A DNA stretch of 64,000 bases from Oscillospiraceae bacterium (GTDB lineage Bacteria > Bacillota > Clostridia > Oscillospirales > Ruminococcaceae), in the NCBI GenBank assembly GCA_016281125.1, contig JAEEIA010000056.1, positions 116,070 through 180,069 on the forward strand, read 5' to 3'. Under the pieces are notes generated by a model, which did no database searches, was not told the DNA's origin, and saw only the letters and a program-made list of their open reading frames with translations. The position numbers were made by a program, and so were the translations under genes. Numbering within the stretch: the stretch's first letter is position 1; each line of letters begins with the position of its first letter. Of this stretch, positions 1-7,208 are shown one piece after another.

Positions 1-2
1 AC

Positions 3-2072
3 GGCTTCAAGCCGTCGCACAGAAAGCTGCTCTATACCATGTACAAAATGGGGCTGCTCTCCGGCGCCAGAACAAAATCCGCCAATGTCGTCGGCCAGAC
101 GATGCGTCTGAATCCGCACGGCGATGCCGCAATCTACGAAACGATGGTGCGCCTTGCCCGCGGAAACGAATCGCTGCTGCATCCGTATGTGGACAGCAAG
201 GGCAACTTCGGCAAGGTCTATTCCCGCGACATGGCCTATGCGGCCCCGCGTTACACCGAAGTCAGACTGGAGCCGATCGCGTCGGAGCTGTTCGCGGACA
301 TCGACCGGGAGACCGTCGATTTCGTGCCGAACTACGACAATACCATGCAGGAGCCGACGCTGCTGCCTGCGACGTTCCCCTCCGTGCTGGTCAATGCGAA
401 CGTCGGCATTGCCGTTTCCATGGCGAGCAATGTCTGCCCGTTCAATCTGGCCGAGGTCTGTGAAACGACGATCGCGCTGATCAAGGATCCCGCGCACGAT
501 CTGCTCTCCACGCTGAAAGGCCCGGACTTCCCGACCGGTGCGTTCCTGCTCTACGACGAGGAGGAGATGCGCCGCATCTACGACACCGGCCGCGGCAGCG
601 TGAAGCTCCGCTCCAAGTGGAATTATGACAAGGCCGCAAACTGCATCGAGGTCACACAGATCCCCTACTCCACGACCGTCGAAGCGATTATGGAAAAGAT
701 CGTCGAGCTGGTCAAGGCGGGAAAAATCCGCGAGATCTCGTATCTCCGCGACGAAACCGATATCAACGGTCTGAAGCTGACGCTCGACCTAAAGCGCGGC
801 ACCGATCCGGACAAGCTGATGCAGAAGCTCTTCCGCATGACGCCGCTCCAGGATACCGTGTCCTGCAATTTCAATATCCTGATTGCAGGGATGCCGAAGG
901 TCATGGGCGTGCGGGAGATTCTGGAAGAATGGATCGCATTCCGCACCGAATGCATCCGCAGACGCGTGTATTTTGATCTGCACAAGAAAATGGACAAGCT
1001 GCATCTGCTCGAAGGCCTCGAAAAGATCCTGCTTGACATTGACAAGGCGATTAAAATCGTCCGCGAAACAGAGGAGGAATCCGAGGTCGTGTCGAACCTC
1101 ATGATCGGCTTCGGCATCGACAATGTGCAGGCGGAGTATGTCGCAGAAATCAAGCTGCGGCATCTGAACCGGGAGTATATCTTAAAGCGTACGGAGGAAA
1201 TCGAACAGCTCCGGAAGGATATTGCGGAGATGGAGGAAATCCTGAAGGACGTCAAAAAGATCCGCAAGATCATGACCGAGGAGCTGAAAAAGGTCGCGCA
1301 GAAATACGGACAGCCGCGCAAAACGCTGTTCTACGATCTGAACGACGAGCCGGAGGACGCAGGCGAGGACGATACGCCGGATTATCCGGTACACCTGTTC
1401 CTCTCCGCGGAGGGCTATTTCAAGAAGATTACCCCGCAGAGCCTCCGCATGAGCAGCGACCAGAAGCTCAAGGAGGGCGACGTCATCACGCAGCAGAAGA
1501 ACGCCTCCAACCGCACGGAGCTGCTGTTCTTCACCGACCGGGCGCAGGTCTACAAGACGCGTGCCGCGGCATTTGACGATACCAAGGCCAGCGTGCTCGG
1601 CGATTTTGTGCCGGTCAAGCTCGGCTTTGACGACGGCGAGCGCGTCAAGTTCATGATCGCTACGGACGACTACACCGGCTTTGTGCTGTTCTGCTTTGAA
1701 AACGGCAAGATCGCCAAGGTGCCGCTCAGCGCCTACGCGACGAAAACGAACCGTAAAAAGCTCGCAAATGCGTACTCCGCAAAGAATCCGATTGTCGAGA
1801 TTCTGTTCGTACCGGAGGACTGCAATGTGCTGCTGCGCTCGACCAACAACCGCGCGATCATCTTCAACACGGCAATGCTTCTGCCTAAGACCACGCGCGA
1901 TTCCATCGGCGTGCAGGTCATGACGCTGAAAGCCAGAGCCGCAAAGCTGGATTCCGCGTCCGTGCTCACCGACGAGCAGACCGAGGCGCAGAAAAAGTAT
2001 ATCATCAAGAATATTCCGGCAGCCGGATGCATGGCAAAGGATCTGGAGCTCGCCGGACAGATGACGCTGTAA
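3..2072 (+). CDS. DNA topoisomerase IV/gyrase subunit A (N-terminus cut by window edge)
   Basis: Type IIA topoisomerase A subunit, which breaks and rejoins duplex DNA together with a GyrB/ParE-type partner not in this window. The frame is open from base 3 (GFKPSHRKLLYTM, matching the conserved KP..R.iLY.M stretch), so only the extreme N-terminus is missing and the ATG at 39 is internal. The active-site Tyr is in AAPRYTEVRL (codon 252-254). A charged helical region follows (about 1000-1320), then a C-terminal domain. No GyrA box (QRRGGKG) is visible, so a ParC-like or paralogous A subunit is more likely than housekeeping GyrA. The quinolone-contact positions read Ala and Glu (PHGDAAIYE). Confidence 0.93.
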   Translation, partial: GFKPSHRKLLYTMYKMGLLSGARTKSANVVGQTMRLNPHGDAAIYETMVRLARGNESLLHPYVDSKGNFGKVYSRDMAYAAPRYTEVRLEPIASELFADIDRETVDFVPNYDNTMQEPTLLPATFPSVLVNANVGIAVSMASNVCPFNLAEVCETTIALIKDPAHDLLSTLKGPDFPTGAFLLYDEEEMRRIYDTGRGSVKLRSKWNYDKAANCIEVTQIPYSTTVEAIMEKIVELVKAGKIREISYLRDETDINGLKLTLDLKRGTDPDKLMQKLFRMTPLQDTVSCNFNILIAGMPKVMGVREILEEWIAFRTECIRRRVYFDLHKKMDKLHLLEGLEKILLDIDKAIKIVRETEEESEVVSNLMIGFGIDNVQAEYVAEIKLRHLNREYILKRTEEIEQLRKDIAEMEEILKDVKKIRKIMTEELKKVAQKYGQPRKTLFYDLNDEPEDAGEDDTPDYPVHLFLSAEGYFKKITPQSLRMSSDQKLKEGDVITQQKNASNRTELLFFTDRAQVYKTRAAAFDDTKASVLGDFVPVKLGFDDGERVKFMIATDDYTGFVLFCFENGKIAKVPLSAYATKTNRKKLANAYSAKNPIVEILFVPEDCNVLLRSTNNRAIIFNTAMLLPKTTRDSIGVQVMTLKARAAKLDSASVLTDEQTEAQKKYIIKNIPAAGCMAKDLELAGQMTL

Positions 2073-2086
2073 CGAAAGGATTTCAT

Positions 2087-2557
2087 ATGATCCGCAGAGC
2101 CGAACCGCGGGACATTCCCGGACTGATGCAGCTGCTGTTGCAGGTTGACATGGTACACCACAACGGCCGCCCGGATCTGTTCAAAGGCCCCGCAACAAAA
2201 TACACCGAAGCAGAGCTCGCAGACATTCTTGCAGATGACAGAACGCCGGTCTTTGTCCTGACAGACGATACGGACAGCCGCGTGCTCGGCCATGCGTTCT
2301 GCATCATGCAGCAACATGAGAGCGATCATGTTCTCACCGACATCCGCACGCTGTATATCGACGACATCTGCGTGGACGAAAACGCCCGCAGACAGCATGT
2401 CGGAACGCGTCTGTACGATGCGGTGCTCGCATTTGCGAGAGAACAGGGCTGCTACAACGTCACGCTGAATGTCTGGGCATGCAACCCAGGCGCGCAGGCC
2501 TTTTACGAAAGCTGCGGCATGAAGCCGCAGAAAATCGGAATGGAAACAATACTGTAA
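2087..2557 (+). CDS. GNAT family N-acetyltransferase
   Basis: 156-residue GNAT-fold acetyltransferase; the acceptor is unknown. The acetyl-CoA-binding part is seen in VDENARRQHVGTRLYDAVL, followed by NPGAQAFYESCGM, the usual C-terminal motif. The start is set at the ATG at 2087, which has AAAGGA upstream and lies 14 bases after the topoisomerase stop; an upstream in-frame start at 2027 would overlap that gene and has no ribosome site. Probably co-transcribed with the topoisomerase gene and the nitroreductase that follows. Confidence 0.88.
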   Translation: MIRRAEPRDIPGLMQLLLQVDMVHHNGRPDLFKGPATKYTEAELADILADDRTPVFVLTDDTDSRVLGHAFCIMQQHESDHVLTDIRTLYIDDICVDENARRQHVGTRLYDAVLAFAREQGCYNVTLNVWACNPGAQAFYESCGMKPQKIGMETIL

Positions 2558-2571
2558 GGGAGGATACCGTC

Positions 2572-3102
2572 ATGAATGAGGTCATCAAGGCCATGATCGA
2601 ACGCAGAAGCTGCCGGAAATACCGCGCAGATGCCGTCCCGAAGCTGCTGATCGAGGAGATTGCAGAGGCCGGGCTCTACGCAGCCAGCGGCAGAAACAAG
2701 CAGGCTGTCAAAATCATCGCAGTCACGGACAAGGCGCTCCGCGGCCGGCTGTCGGAAATGAACCGGCAGATCGGCGGCTGGGAGGCAGGCTTTGATCCGT
2801 TCTACGGCGCGCCCGCGGTGCTGATTGTGCTTGCGGACAAGAGCGTCCCGACCGGCATCTATGACGGCAGCCTCGTCATGGGCAATCTGATGCTTGCGGC
2901 GGATGTGCTCGGACTCGGCAGCTGCTGGATTCACCGCGCAAAGGAAGAATTTGAAAGCGAAGAAGGAAAAGCGCTGCTCCGGACGCTCGGCATCGACGGC
3001 GAATGGGAGGGCATCGGGCACTGCGCACTCGGTTATCCGGATGCGGATAAGCCGGAGCCGCCCGCCCGCGCAGACGGCCGCCTGATCTGGGCGGAAAGCT
3101 GA
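2572..3102 (+). CDS. Nitroreductase-family flavoprotein
   Basis: 176-residue FMN-dependent nitroreductase-like oxidoreductase. The N-terminal I..RRSCRKYRADAVP block is the family's FMN-phosphate-binding arginine region, and AASGRNKQAVKIIAV and GLGSCWIHRA match the later FMN-contacting segments. The start is the ATG at 2572 with GGGAGG upstream, 14 bases after the acetyltransferase stop. The substrate cannot be told from sequence. A second, diverged member lies at 48865-49452. Confidence 0.88.
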   Translation: MNEVIKAMIERRSCRKYRADAVPKLLIEEIAEAGLYAASGRNKQAVKIIAVTDKALRGRLSEMNRQIGGWEAGFDPFYGAPAVLIVLADKSVPTGIYDGSLVMGNLMLAADVLGLGSCWIHRAKEEFESEEGKALLRTLGIDGEWEGIGHCALGYPDADKPEPPARADGRLIWAES

Positions 3103-3113
3103 AAGGATCACAC

Positions 3114-3467
3114 ATGGAAAAAAACAGATATGTCGGTGAAAACGCCGACTGGACAACCGCATTTGTCGCGGATCCGCATTTTTACCGCAGACCCGACGGC
3201 ACGCCGTTCGGTGTGTTCGCAATCAATAAGGGCATTGAAACAATTTTGCCGAAGCTGCCGCAGGCGCGCTATCAGGTCAACGGAAAGCAGGTTGACGAGT
3301 GGCGCATTCTGCTGTACAGCAAAACCAAGGGCGACGTCATCGGAGATACCGATTTTTACGCCGCGATGCGAAAGCTCGTGACCGGCGGGTATCTCCTCGA
3401 CGACAACGGAGAAAATGTGCTCGTGCAGGCGCTCACCCTCACCGAGCTTGACGCCCTGATGCGATAA
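3114..3467 (+). CDS. Small conserved-looking hypothetical protein
   Basis: 117 residues, not recognised. It begins 11 bases after the nitroreductase stop with GAAAGGA just upstream, so it looks like the last gene of that operon. The sequence is soluble, mixed alpha/beta in character, with no signal peptide, membrane segment or cysteine pair. Codon use resembles its neighbours, and a hairpin closes the transcript downstream (3551-3576). No function is proposed. Confidence 0.7.
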   Translation: MEKNRYVGENADWTTAFVADPHFYRRPDGTPFGVFAINKGIETILPKLPQARYQVNGKQVDEWRILLYSKTKGDVIGDTDFYAAMRKLVTGGYLLDDNGENVLVQALTLTELDALMR

Positions 3468-3550
3468 GCACAGCCTCCGGCGGATGCATAACGGGAGCTT
3501 CACGCCAAACTGCGGCTATATCCCGCTTCCAATCGTCATAAACACAACAA

Positions 3551-3576
3551 GGGCGCTGACAAAACAGTCAGCGCCC
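3551..3576 (+). terminator. Hairpin terminator after the 2087-3467 genes
   Basis: Ten-base-pair GC-rich stem (GGGCGCTGAC with GTCAGCGCCC) around a six-base loop. The following bases are only weakly T-rich. Part of its right arm recurs inverted at 3612-3624, forming a 13-bp inverted repeat. Confidence 0.7.
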
Positions 3577-3639
3577 TCATTCTGTACATACAGTACCTCC
3601 GGCGGGTTCAAAATGAGGGCGCTGCCCTCAAACTCCAGC

Positions 3640-3789
3640 TTACGGAACATTGTCCCTTAAGAATCCCATCGTGGTGAAAACAATGTACTTGCATTGATTT
3701 TCTATATTGCGGGATTCCAAATGGATTATATCCCTTTGGCGGGGTTTGGGGCAGCGCCCCATGATCAATCCATCGGAGATCCCTTTTAT
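3640..3789. repeat. Intergenic repeat family A, copy A1
   Basis: Fills the gap between convergent genes. It contains the family landmarks TTAAGAATCC, a GATGAAAACAATG-like segment, TCTATATT, then hairpin 2 (3717-3739, one mismatch), hairpin 1 (GGGGCAGCGCCCC) and the end ATCAATCCATCGGAGAT. The outer terminus is degenerate (CCCTTTTA instead of ACCGCTTT). It runs into the queC stop codon. Confidence 0.8.
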
Positions 3790-4463
3790 ACCCCGGGATC
3801 GGCAACGCCGTTGGCGGCAAAGGCGGCGGCGCGATCTCTGCAAGTACCGCACAGACCGCAGGGCTTCTCTCCGCCCTCATAGCAGCTCCATGTCAGCTGA
3901 TACGGCGCATTCAGCCGAAGTCCCTCCGCGACGACATCCGCCTTGGTCTTTCCGACAAACGGCGCCTCGACGCGCAGCTGCTGTCCGCTGCCGAGATAAA
4001 CCGCCTGATTGATCGCCTCGTTGAACGCCTGCGAGCAGTCCGGATAGGCATTGCCTGCCGCGTCATCCGCATGGGCGCCGTAGTAAATCACTTCGCACCC
4101 GTTGGACAGCGCAATGCTTGCCGCCGAGGACAAAAACAGTCCGTTGCGGAACGGCACATAGGTCGAAACCGGCTTGCCGTCTGTTCCGGTGAGCTGCTCG
4201 GCGTAGCTCACCTTCGGAATCTCCTGCGAGCTGCCCTTGAGCAGCGAACAGTCTGAATCCGCAAAAATCGCAGCAAGATCAAGCGTTTTCAGCCTGACAC
4301 CGTAGTATGCCGCAACCGCTTTGGCCGCTTCAATTTCCTTTGTATGCTTCTGCCCGTAGGATACCGACAGCGCAAGCACCTCGTCCGCGCCGTATTGCTC
4401 AACTGCCAGCGCCAGACAGGTCGTGCTGTCCAGACCGCCGCTGAATAAAACCAGTGCCTTCAT
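3786..4463 (-). CDS. queC: 7-cyano-7-deazaguanine synthase QueC
   Basis: 225-residue ATP-dependent enzyme that converts 7-carboxy-7-deazaguanine to preQ0, on the path to queuosine in tRNA. The N-terminal SGGLDST pyrophosphate loop is intact, and the zinc-site cysteines are seen in SCYEGGEKPCGLCGTC near the C-terminus. Its ATG overlaps the folE stop (TAATG), so the two are translationally coupled. The stop codon falls in the edge of an intergenic repeat, but the C-terminal GV.DP is of normal family length. Confidence 0.97.
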   Translation of the reverse strand: MKALVLFSGGLDSTTCLALAVEQYGADEVLALSVSYGQKHTKEIEAAKAVAAYYGVRLKTLDLAAIFADSDCSLLKGSSQEIPKVSYAEQLTGTDGKPVSTYVPFRNGLFLSSAASIALSNGCEVIYYGAHADDAAGNAYPDCSQAFNEAINQAVYLGSGQQLRVEAPFVGKTKADVVAEGLRLNAPYQLTWSCYEGGEKPCGLCGTCRDRAAAFAANGVADPGV

Positions 4464-5032
4464 TATTTGACGCCCTCCGTGATCAGTCTTTGCAGATTCC
4501 AGTCCTCATTGAACCTGCCGCAGAAGGTCTGCGTAACGGTTCTTGCAGAGGCATTGCGGATGCCGCGTGCGGTCATGCAGCTGTGCGTCCCCGCAATCAC
4601 GACGCCGACATCCGGTGTTCCGGCGGCGTCCATCATGATCTCCGCAATGTCAGAGCCGAGGCGCTCCTGTAACTGCAAGCGCCTGGCTGCCATATCGCAG
4701 ATGCGCGCAATTTTGGACAGCCCGATGACCTTGCCCTGCGGCACATACGCGACATTGACGGTCATGTCATACATCAGCGCGAGGTGATGCTCGCAGTAGG
4801 AGAACACCTCAATATCCCGCACGACGACGGGGCCTGCATTGGCGGGCGCCTCAAAGGTTTTGCCGAACATCTCAGCAATCTCGTGATTTGTATAGTTGAT
4901 GCCGTCGAACACCTCTGCGTACATTCTGGCGACGCGCGCCGGGGTTTCAAGCAGTCCCTCTCTGTCGGGATTCTCCCCGAGCGCCAGCAGAATGCCGCGG
5001 ACATGCTCCTCGATTGCCTTCTGGTCGATCAT
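4463..5032 (-). CDS. folE: GTP cyclohydrolase I
   Basis: 189-residue enzyme that makes 7,8-dihydroneopterin triphosphate from GTP, the first step toward both folate and queuosine; here it clearly serves queD/E/C. Family motifs are intact: [13 protein letters not shown] (zinc Cys and His), [10 protein letters not shown] and [12 protein letters not shown] (second zinc Cys). The ATG at 5032 is chosen over upstream in-frame codons because it has GGAGAGGGGAAAT before it and overlaps the previous stop as TAATG. Confidence 0.96.
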   Translation of the reverse strand: MIDQKAIEEHVRGILLALGENPDREGLLETPARVARMYAEVFDGINYTNHEIAEMFGKTFEAPANAGPVVVRDIEVFSYCEHHLALMYDMTVNVAYVPQGKVIGLSKIARICDMAARRLQLQERLGSDIAEIMMDAAGTPDVGVVIAGTHSCMTARGIRNASARTVTQTFCGRFNEDWNLQRLITEGVK

Positions 5033-5703
5033 TATTTCCCCTCTCCTTGCTTGTATAGTCTGTTCCGGATACGCAGGCATGCTTCTGTATGCATAATCCA
5101 GTGCCGCGAAAACGGCATGTTCATCAGTTCACGGATATTCTTTCCGCACCAGTAATCAATCAGCCATACTGCCTGCTCGTCATCGCTGACGACATGCAGC
5201 GATTGCAGCTGCGCCTTCCGTTCCTCCGGAATGTTCCGTTTCAGAGCGTCATAGGGCAGACTGCCGATGATCTGTTCCGTGCTCTCCTTCACTTCCGAAA
5301 TATACGCGTACAGTACTGCCAGATCAAGCTGCTTTGAAAAATCGGCAATCTGCTGCCCGACAAGCTCATTTCCGGTTGTGATGACCGGCGCATGCATGCG
5401 CGCCTGATACTGCCCGGAGAAAAAGACCTGCTCATCTGCCCGGATCAGCGTATGTGCGACAATATCCTCAATGCGAAAGATATGCCATACAGAATAGGCA
5501 ATCGTTTTGCAGTGAAAGCCGTTTGCGTTAAGGAACGGAATCGCACAGAAATCATCCGCTGTCAGTTCTTCCCGCAATGCGGTCAAAGTCTGCATCAGCT
5601 GATTCCGCAGCGTAAACAGCGTGCCGAGGCCATCCTGATAGGTATTCTCCTTTTTCAGTTGTGCCTGCATTGTTTTCTGGAGTTCAGACCACTCTTTGTT
5701 CAT
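5032..5703 (-). CDS. DinB-like protein inside the queuosine operon
   Basis: 223 residues resembling the DinB/YfiT four-helix superfamily, many of which are metal-dependent thiol transferases or of unknown function. Possible metal histidines are in [10 protein letters not shown] and in [10 protein letters not shown] near the C-terminus. No signal peptide or membrane segment. It lies between queE and folE and overlaps folE by TAATG, so it is translated from the same message, although it is not a known queuosine enzyme. The family call is moderate; the role is unknown. Confidence 0.72.
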   Translation of the reverse strand: MNKEWSELQKTMQAQLKKENTYQDGLGTLFTLRNQLMQTLTALREELTADDFCAIPFLNANGFHCKTIAYSVWHIFRIEDIVAHTLIRADEQVFFSGQYQARMHAPVITTGNELVGQQIADFSKQLDLAVLYAYISEVKESTEQIIGSLPYDALKRNIPEERKAQLQSLHVVSDDEQAVWLIDYWCGKNIRELMNMPFSRHWIMHTEACLRIRNRLYKQGEGK

Positions 5704-5739
5704 AGTATTTTACGCATCCGTTTCAATTTTCTGCTCAGA

Positions 5740-6408
5740 TTACACGCCCCTCGCCGCCGGATCCCAGATAAACTTGTGAAGCTGTAACTGCAAGCGGAAA
5801 TTGCCCATGCTCTGCTCCTTCATGATGTCCACAATCTCCGCGGGATCAATCCGCCCGAACACGGGGCTCAGATAAAGCGGGCACTGCGGCTTGTACTGCT
5901 CCGCGATTTCCTTTGCGCGGAACACATCCTGCCGGGAGCCGCAGACGAATTTCACGCAGTCGAATTCCCGCAGCAGCGCAAAATTATCCGTACACATATG
6001 CTGCTCCATTTTACTGGACGGCAGCTTATAATCCATAGTAAACACGCCGCCGCAGTCCCGGAACGGCGCCAGCGGAACAGCGCCGTTTGTTTCAATTTCA
6101 ACGCGCAGTCCGAGCTTGCGTCCGAGTTCGTGGATCAGCGTGCCAATATTCTCCTGCAAGAGCGGTTCGCCGCCGGTCAGCGTCACATTCCGCACGCCCG
6201 CACGGACGGCATCTTCTGCAATCTTCATCAGCCGCGGCATACCTGCCGGCTCACAGGGCGCGTCCTTGCCGCATGCCCATGCGGTATCGCACCAGTCGCA
6301 GCGGAGATTGCAGCCCGCAAACCGCAGGAACAGCGCGAGCTCGCCTGCACAGCGTCCCTCGCCGTTGATGCTGATGAAATGCTCGGCCAGTCTGAATGTA
6401 TCGTCCAT
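5740..6408 (-). CDS. queE: 7-carboxy-7-deazaguanine synthase QueE
   Basis: 222-residue radical SAM enzyme that contracts the carboxytetrahydropterin ring made by QueD to give 7-carboxy-7-deazaguanine. The cluster motif CNLRCDWC (CX3CX2C) is present, and LTGGEPLLQ is the SAM-binding GGEP motif. The ATG at 6408 sits just past the queD stop (6410), with GAGGTG in the end of queD as ribosome site; longer starts would lie inside queD. Confidence 0.96.
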   Translation of the reverse strand: MDDTFRLAEHFISINGEGRCAGELALFLRFAGCNLRCDWCDTAWACGKDAPCEPAGMPRLMKIAEDAVRAGVRNVTLTGGEPLLQENIGTLIHELGRKLGLRVEIETNGAVPLAPFRDCGGVFTMDYKLPSSKMEQHMCTDNFALLREFDCVKFVCGSRQDVFRAKEIAEQYKPQCPLYLSPVFGRIDPAEIVDIMKEQSMGNFRLQLQLHKFIWDPAARGV

Positions 6409-6409
6409 A

Positions 6410-6829
6410 TCACACCTCGTAGCGCGCGCTGTTGTCCGGCGTTTCATAGACCGTCACGCACAGCACCGGCAGCCCCTGCTCCCGCAGCGTATCATAAAAC
6501 GCCTTGGCAAAGTTTTCCGCAGTCGGACGGTAGGGAACCTCGATCATCCGGAAATGCTCATCCGCCAAAGCCGCGCATGTCGCCGGTTTCAGCGAGCCGC
6601 GCTCATAAATCAGCGCGTGATCATAAGCATCCGCTAGGGCGCGCACGGCCTTTTTCAGATCGGAAAAGTCAATGACCATGCCGCGCTTTTCGCCGGATTC
6701 CTGCAAGGCGTCCTGACCGGCTTCGACCTCCATCACCCAGTGATGTCCGTGGAGATTCGCGCACTTGCCGTTGTAGCCCGCCAGAAAATGCGCGCTGTCA
6801 AAGGCTGCGGATGTTTTCAGAATATACAA
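6410..6829 (-). CDS. queD: 6-carboxytetrahydropterin synthase QueD
   Basis: 139-residue zinc enzyme (6-pyruvoyltetrahydropterin synthase fold) that turns dihydroneopterin triphosphate into 6-carboxy-tetrahydropterin. Zinc histidines are visible in SAHFL and NLHGHHW, with a catalytic Cys (GKCANLHGHH), and DHALIYE near the middle. It is the first gene of the operon; TGAGGTGATC upstream is its ribosome site and lies directly below the leader terminator. Confidence 0.96.
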   Translation of the reverse strand: MYILKTSAAFDSAHFLAGYNGKCANLHGHHWVMEVEAGQDALQESGEKRGMVIDFSDLKKAVRALADAYDHALIYERGSLKPATCAALADEHFRMIEVPYRPTAENFAKAFYDTLREQGLPVLCVTVYETPDNSARYEV

Positions 6830-6840
6830 GTGATCACCTC

Positions 6841-6879
6841 AAAAACAAAGATGCTCCTGTCCGCAAGCGGACAGGAGCA
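6841..6879 (-). terminator. Intrinsic terminator in the queD leader
   Basis: Thirteen-base-pair stem (arms TGCTCCTGTCCGC and GCGGACAGGAGCA, 6852-6879) followed on the minus strand by TCTTTGTTTTT, immediately before the queD ribosome site. A strong terminator between promoter and first gene is the mark of an attenuated or riboswitch-controlled operon. Confidence 0.85.
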
Positions 6880-6882
6880 CAC

Positions 6883-6941
6883 TTTACCTCTCTACCTGCC
6901 CTGGTTTTGTTTATCGACAGGATGGCGCAAACGAACTGTCG
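6883..6941 (-). ncRNA. Probable preQ1 riboswitch aptamer (class uncertain)
   Basis: Untranslated leader of the preQ1-synthesis operon. A six-pair stem, CGACAG (6936-6941) with CTGTCG (6915-6920), encloses the 15-base loop TTCGTTTGCGCCATC; loop GTTT can pair with AAAC just 3' of the stem (6909-6912), giving an H-type pseudoknot as in known preQ1 riboswitches. CAGG in CCAGGGCAGG could also pair with CCTG. The terminator downstream fits transcriptional control. preQ1-III, known from Ruminococcaceae, is plausible, but I could not match a consensus. Confidence 0.6.
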
Positions 6942-6961
6942 GGTGTACGGCGCCGTACACC
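6942..6961. promoter_or_regulatory. Perfect 20-bp palindrome at the que operon transcription start
   Basis: GGTGTACGGC followed by its exact reverse complement, beginning about 8 bases after the -10 box on the minus strand. It is either an operator for a dimeric regulator or a 5' stabilising hairpin ahead of the leader fold. Confidence 0.7.
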
Positions 6962-6968
6962 AAAAATT

Positions 6969-6997
6969 AGTATACCACATTTAATATATAATGTCAA
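6969..6997 (-). promoter_or_regulatory. Promoter of the queuosine operon
   Basis: On the minus strand TTGACA (6992-6997), a 17-base spacer and TATACT (6969-6974). Confidence 0.88.
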
Positions 6998-7141
6998 GTG
7001 ATTTCGGAAAATACCTTCGCAGCAGATTCAAAAACATTCTTTATACAAAGCGGGATCCTGGGATACATCCCCCGGCGGAAGTTTGCGTGCGAGAGCCCCT
7101 CATTCCGGATTATCGCGCAGCAATCCACTGAGCAACAAGAT

Positions 7142-7172
7142 GAGGCGGAGAACCGTTCGGGTTCCCCGCCTC
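7142..7172. terminator. Hairpin after the esterase gene
   Basis: Long stem (GAGGCGG with CCGCCTC, then GAACC with GGTTC across one mismatch). The T-run is stronger on the plus side (TCTTTT) than on the minus side, but the only gene it can serve is the minus-strand esterase ending at 7209. Confidence 0.6.
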
Positions 7173-7208
7173 TTTTCCGTTTCACAGTGATACAGAATAC
7201 ACTGTTCC

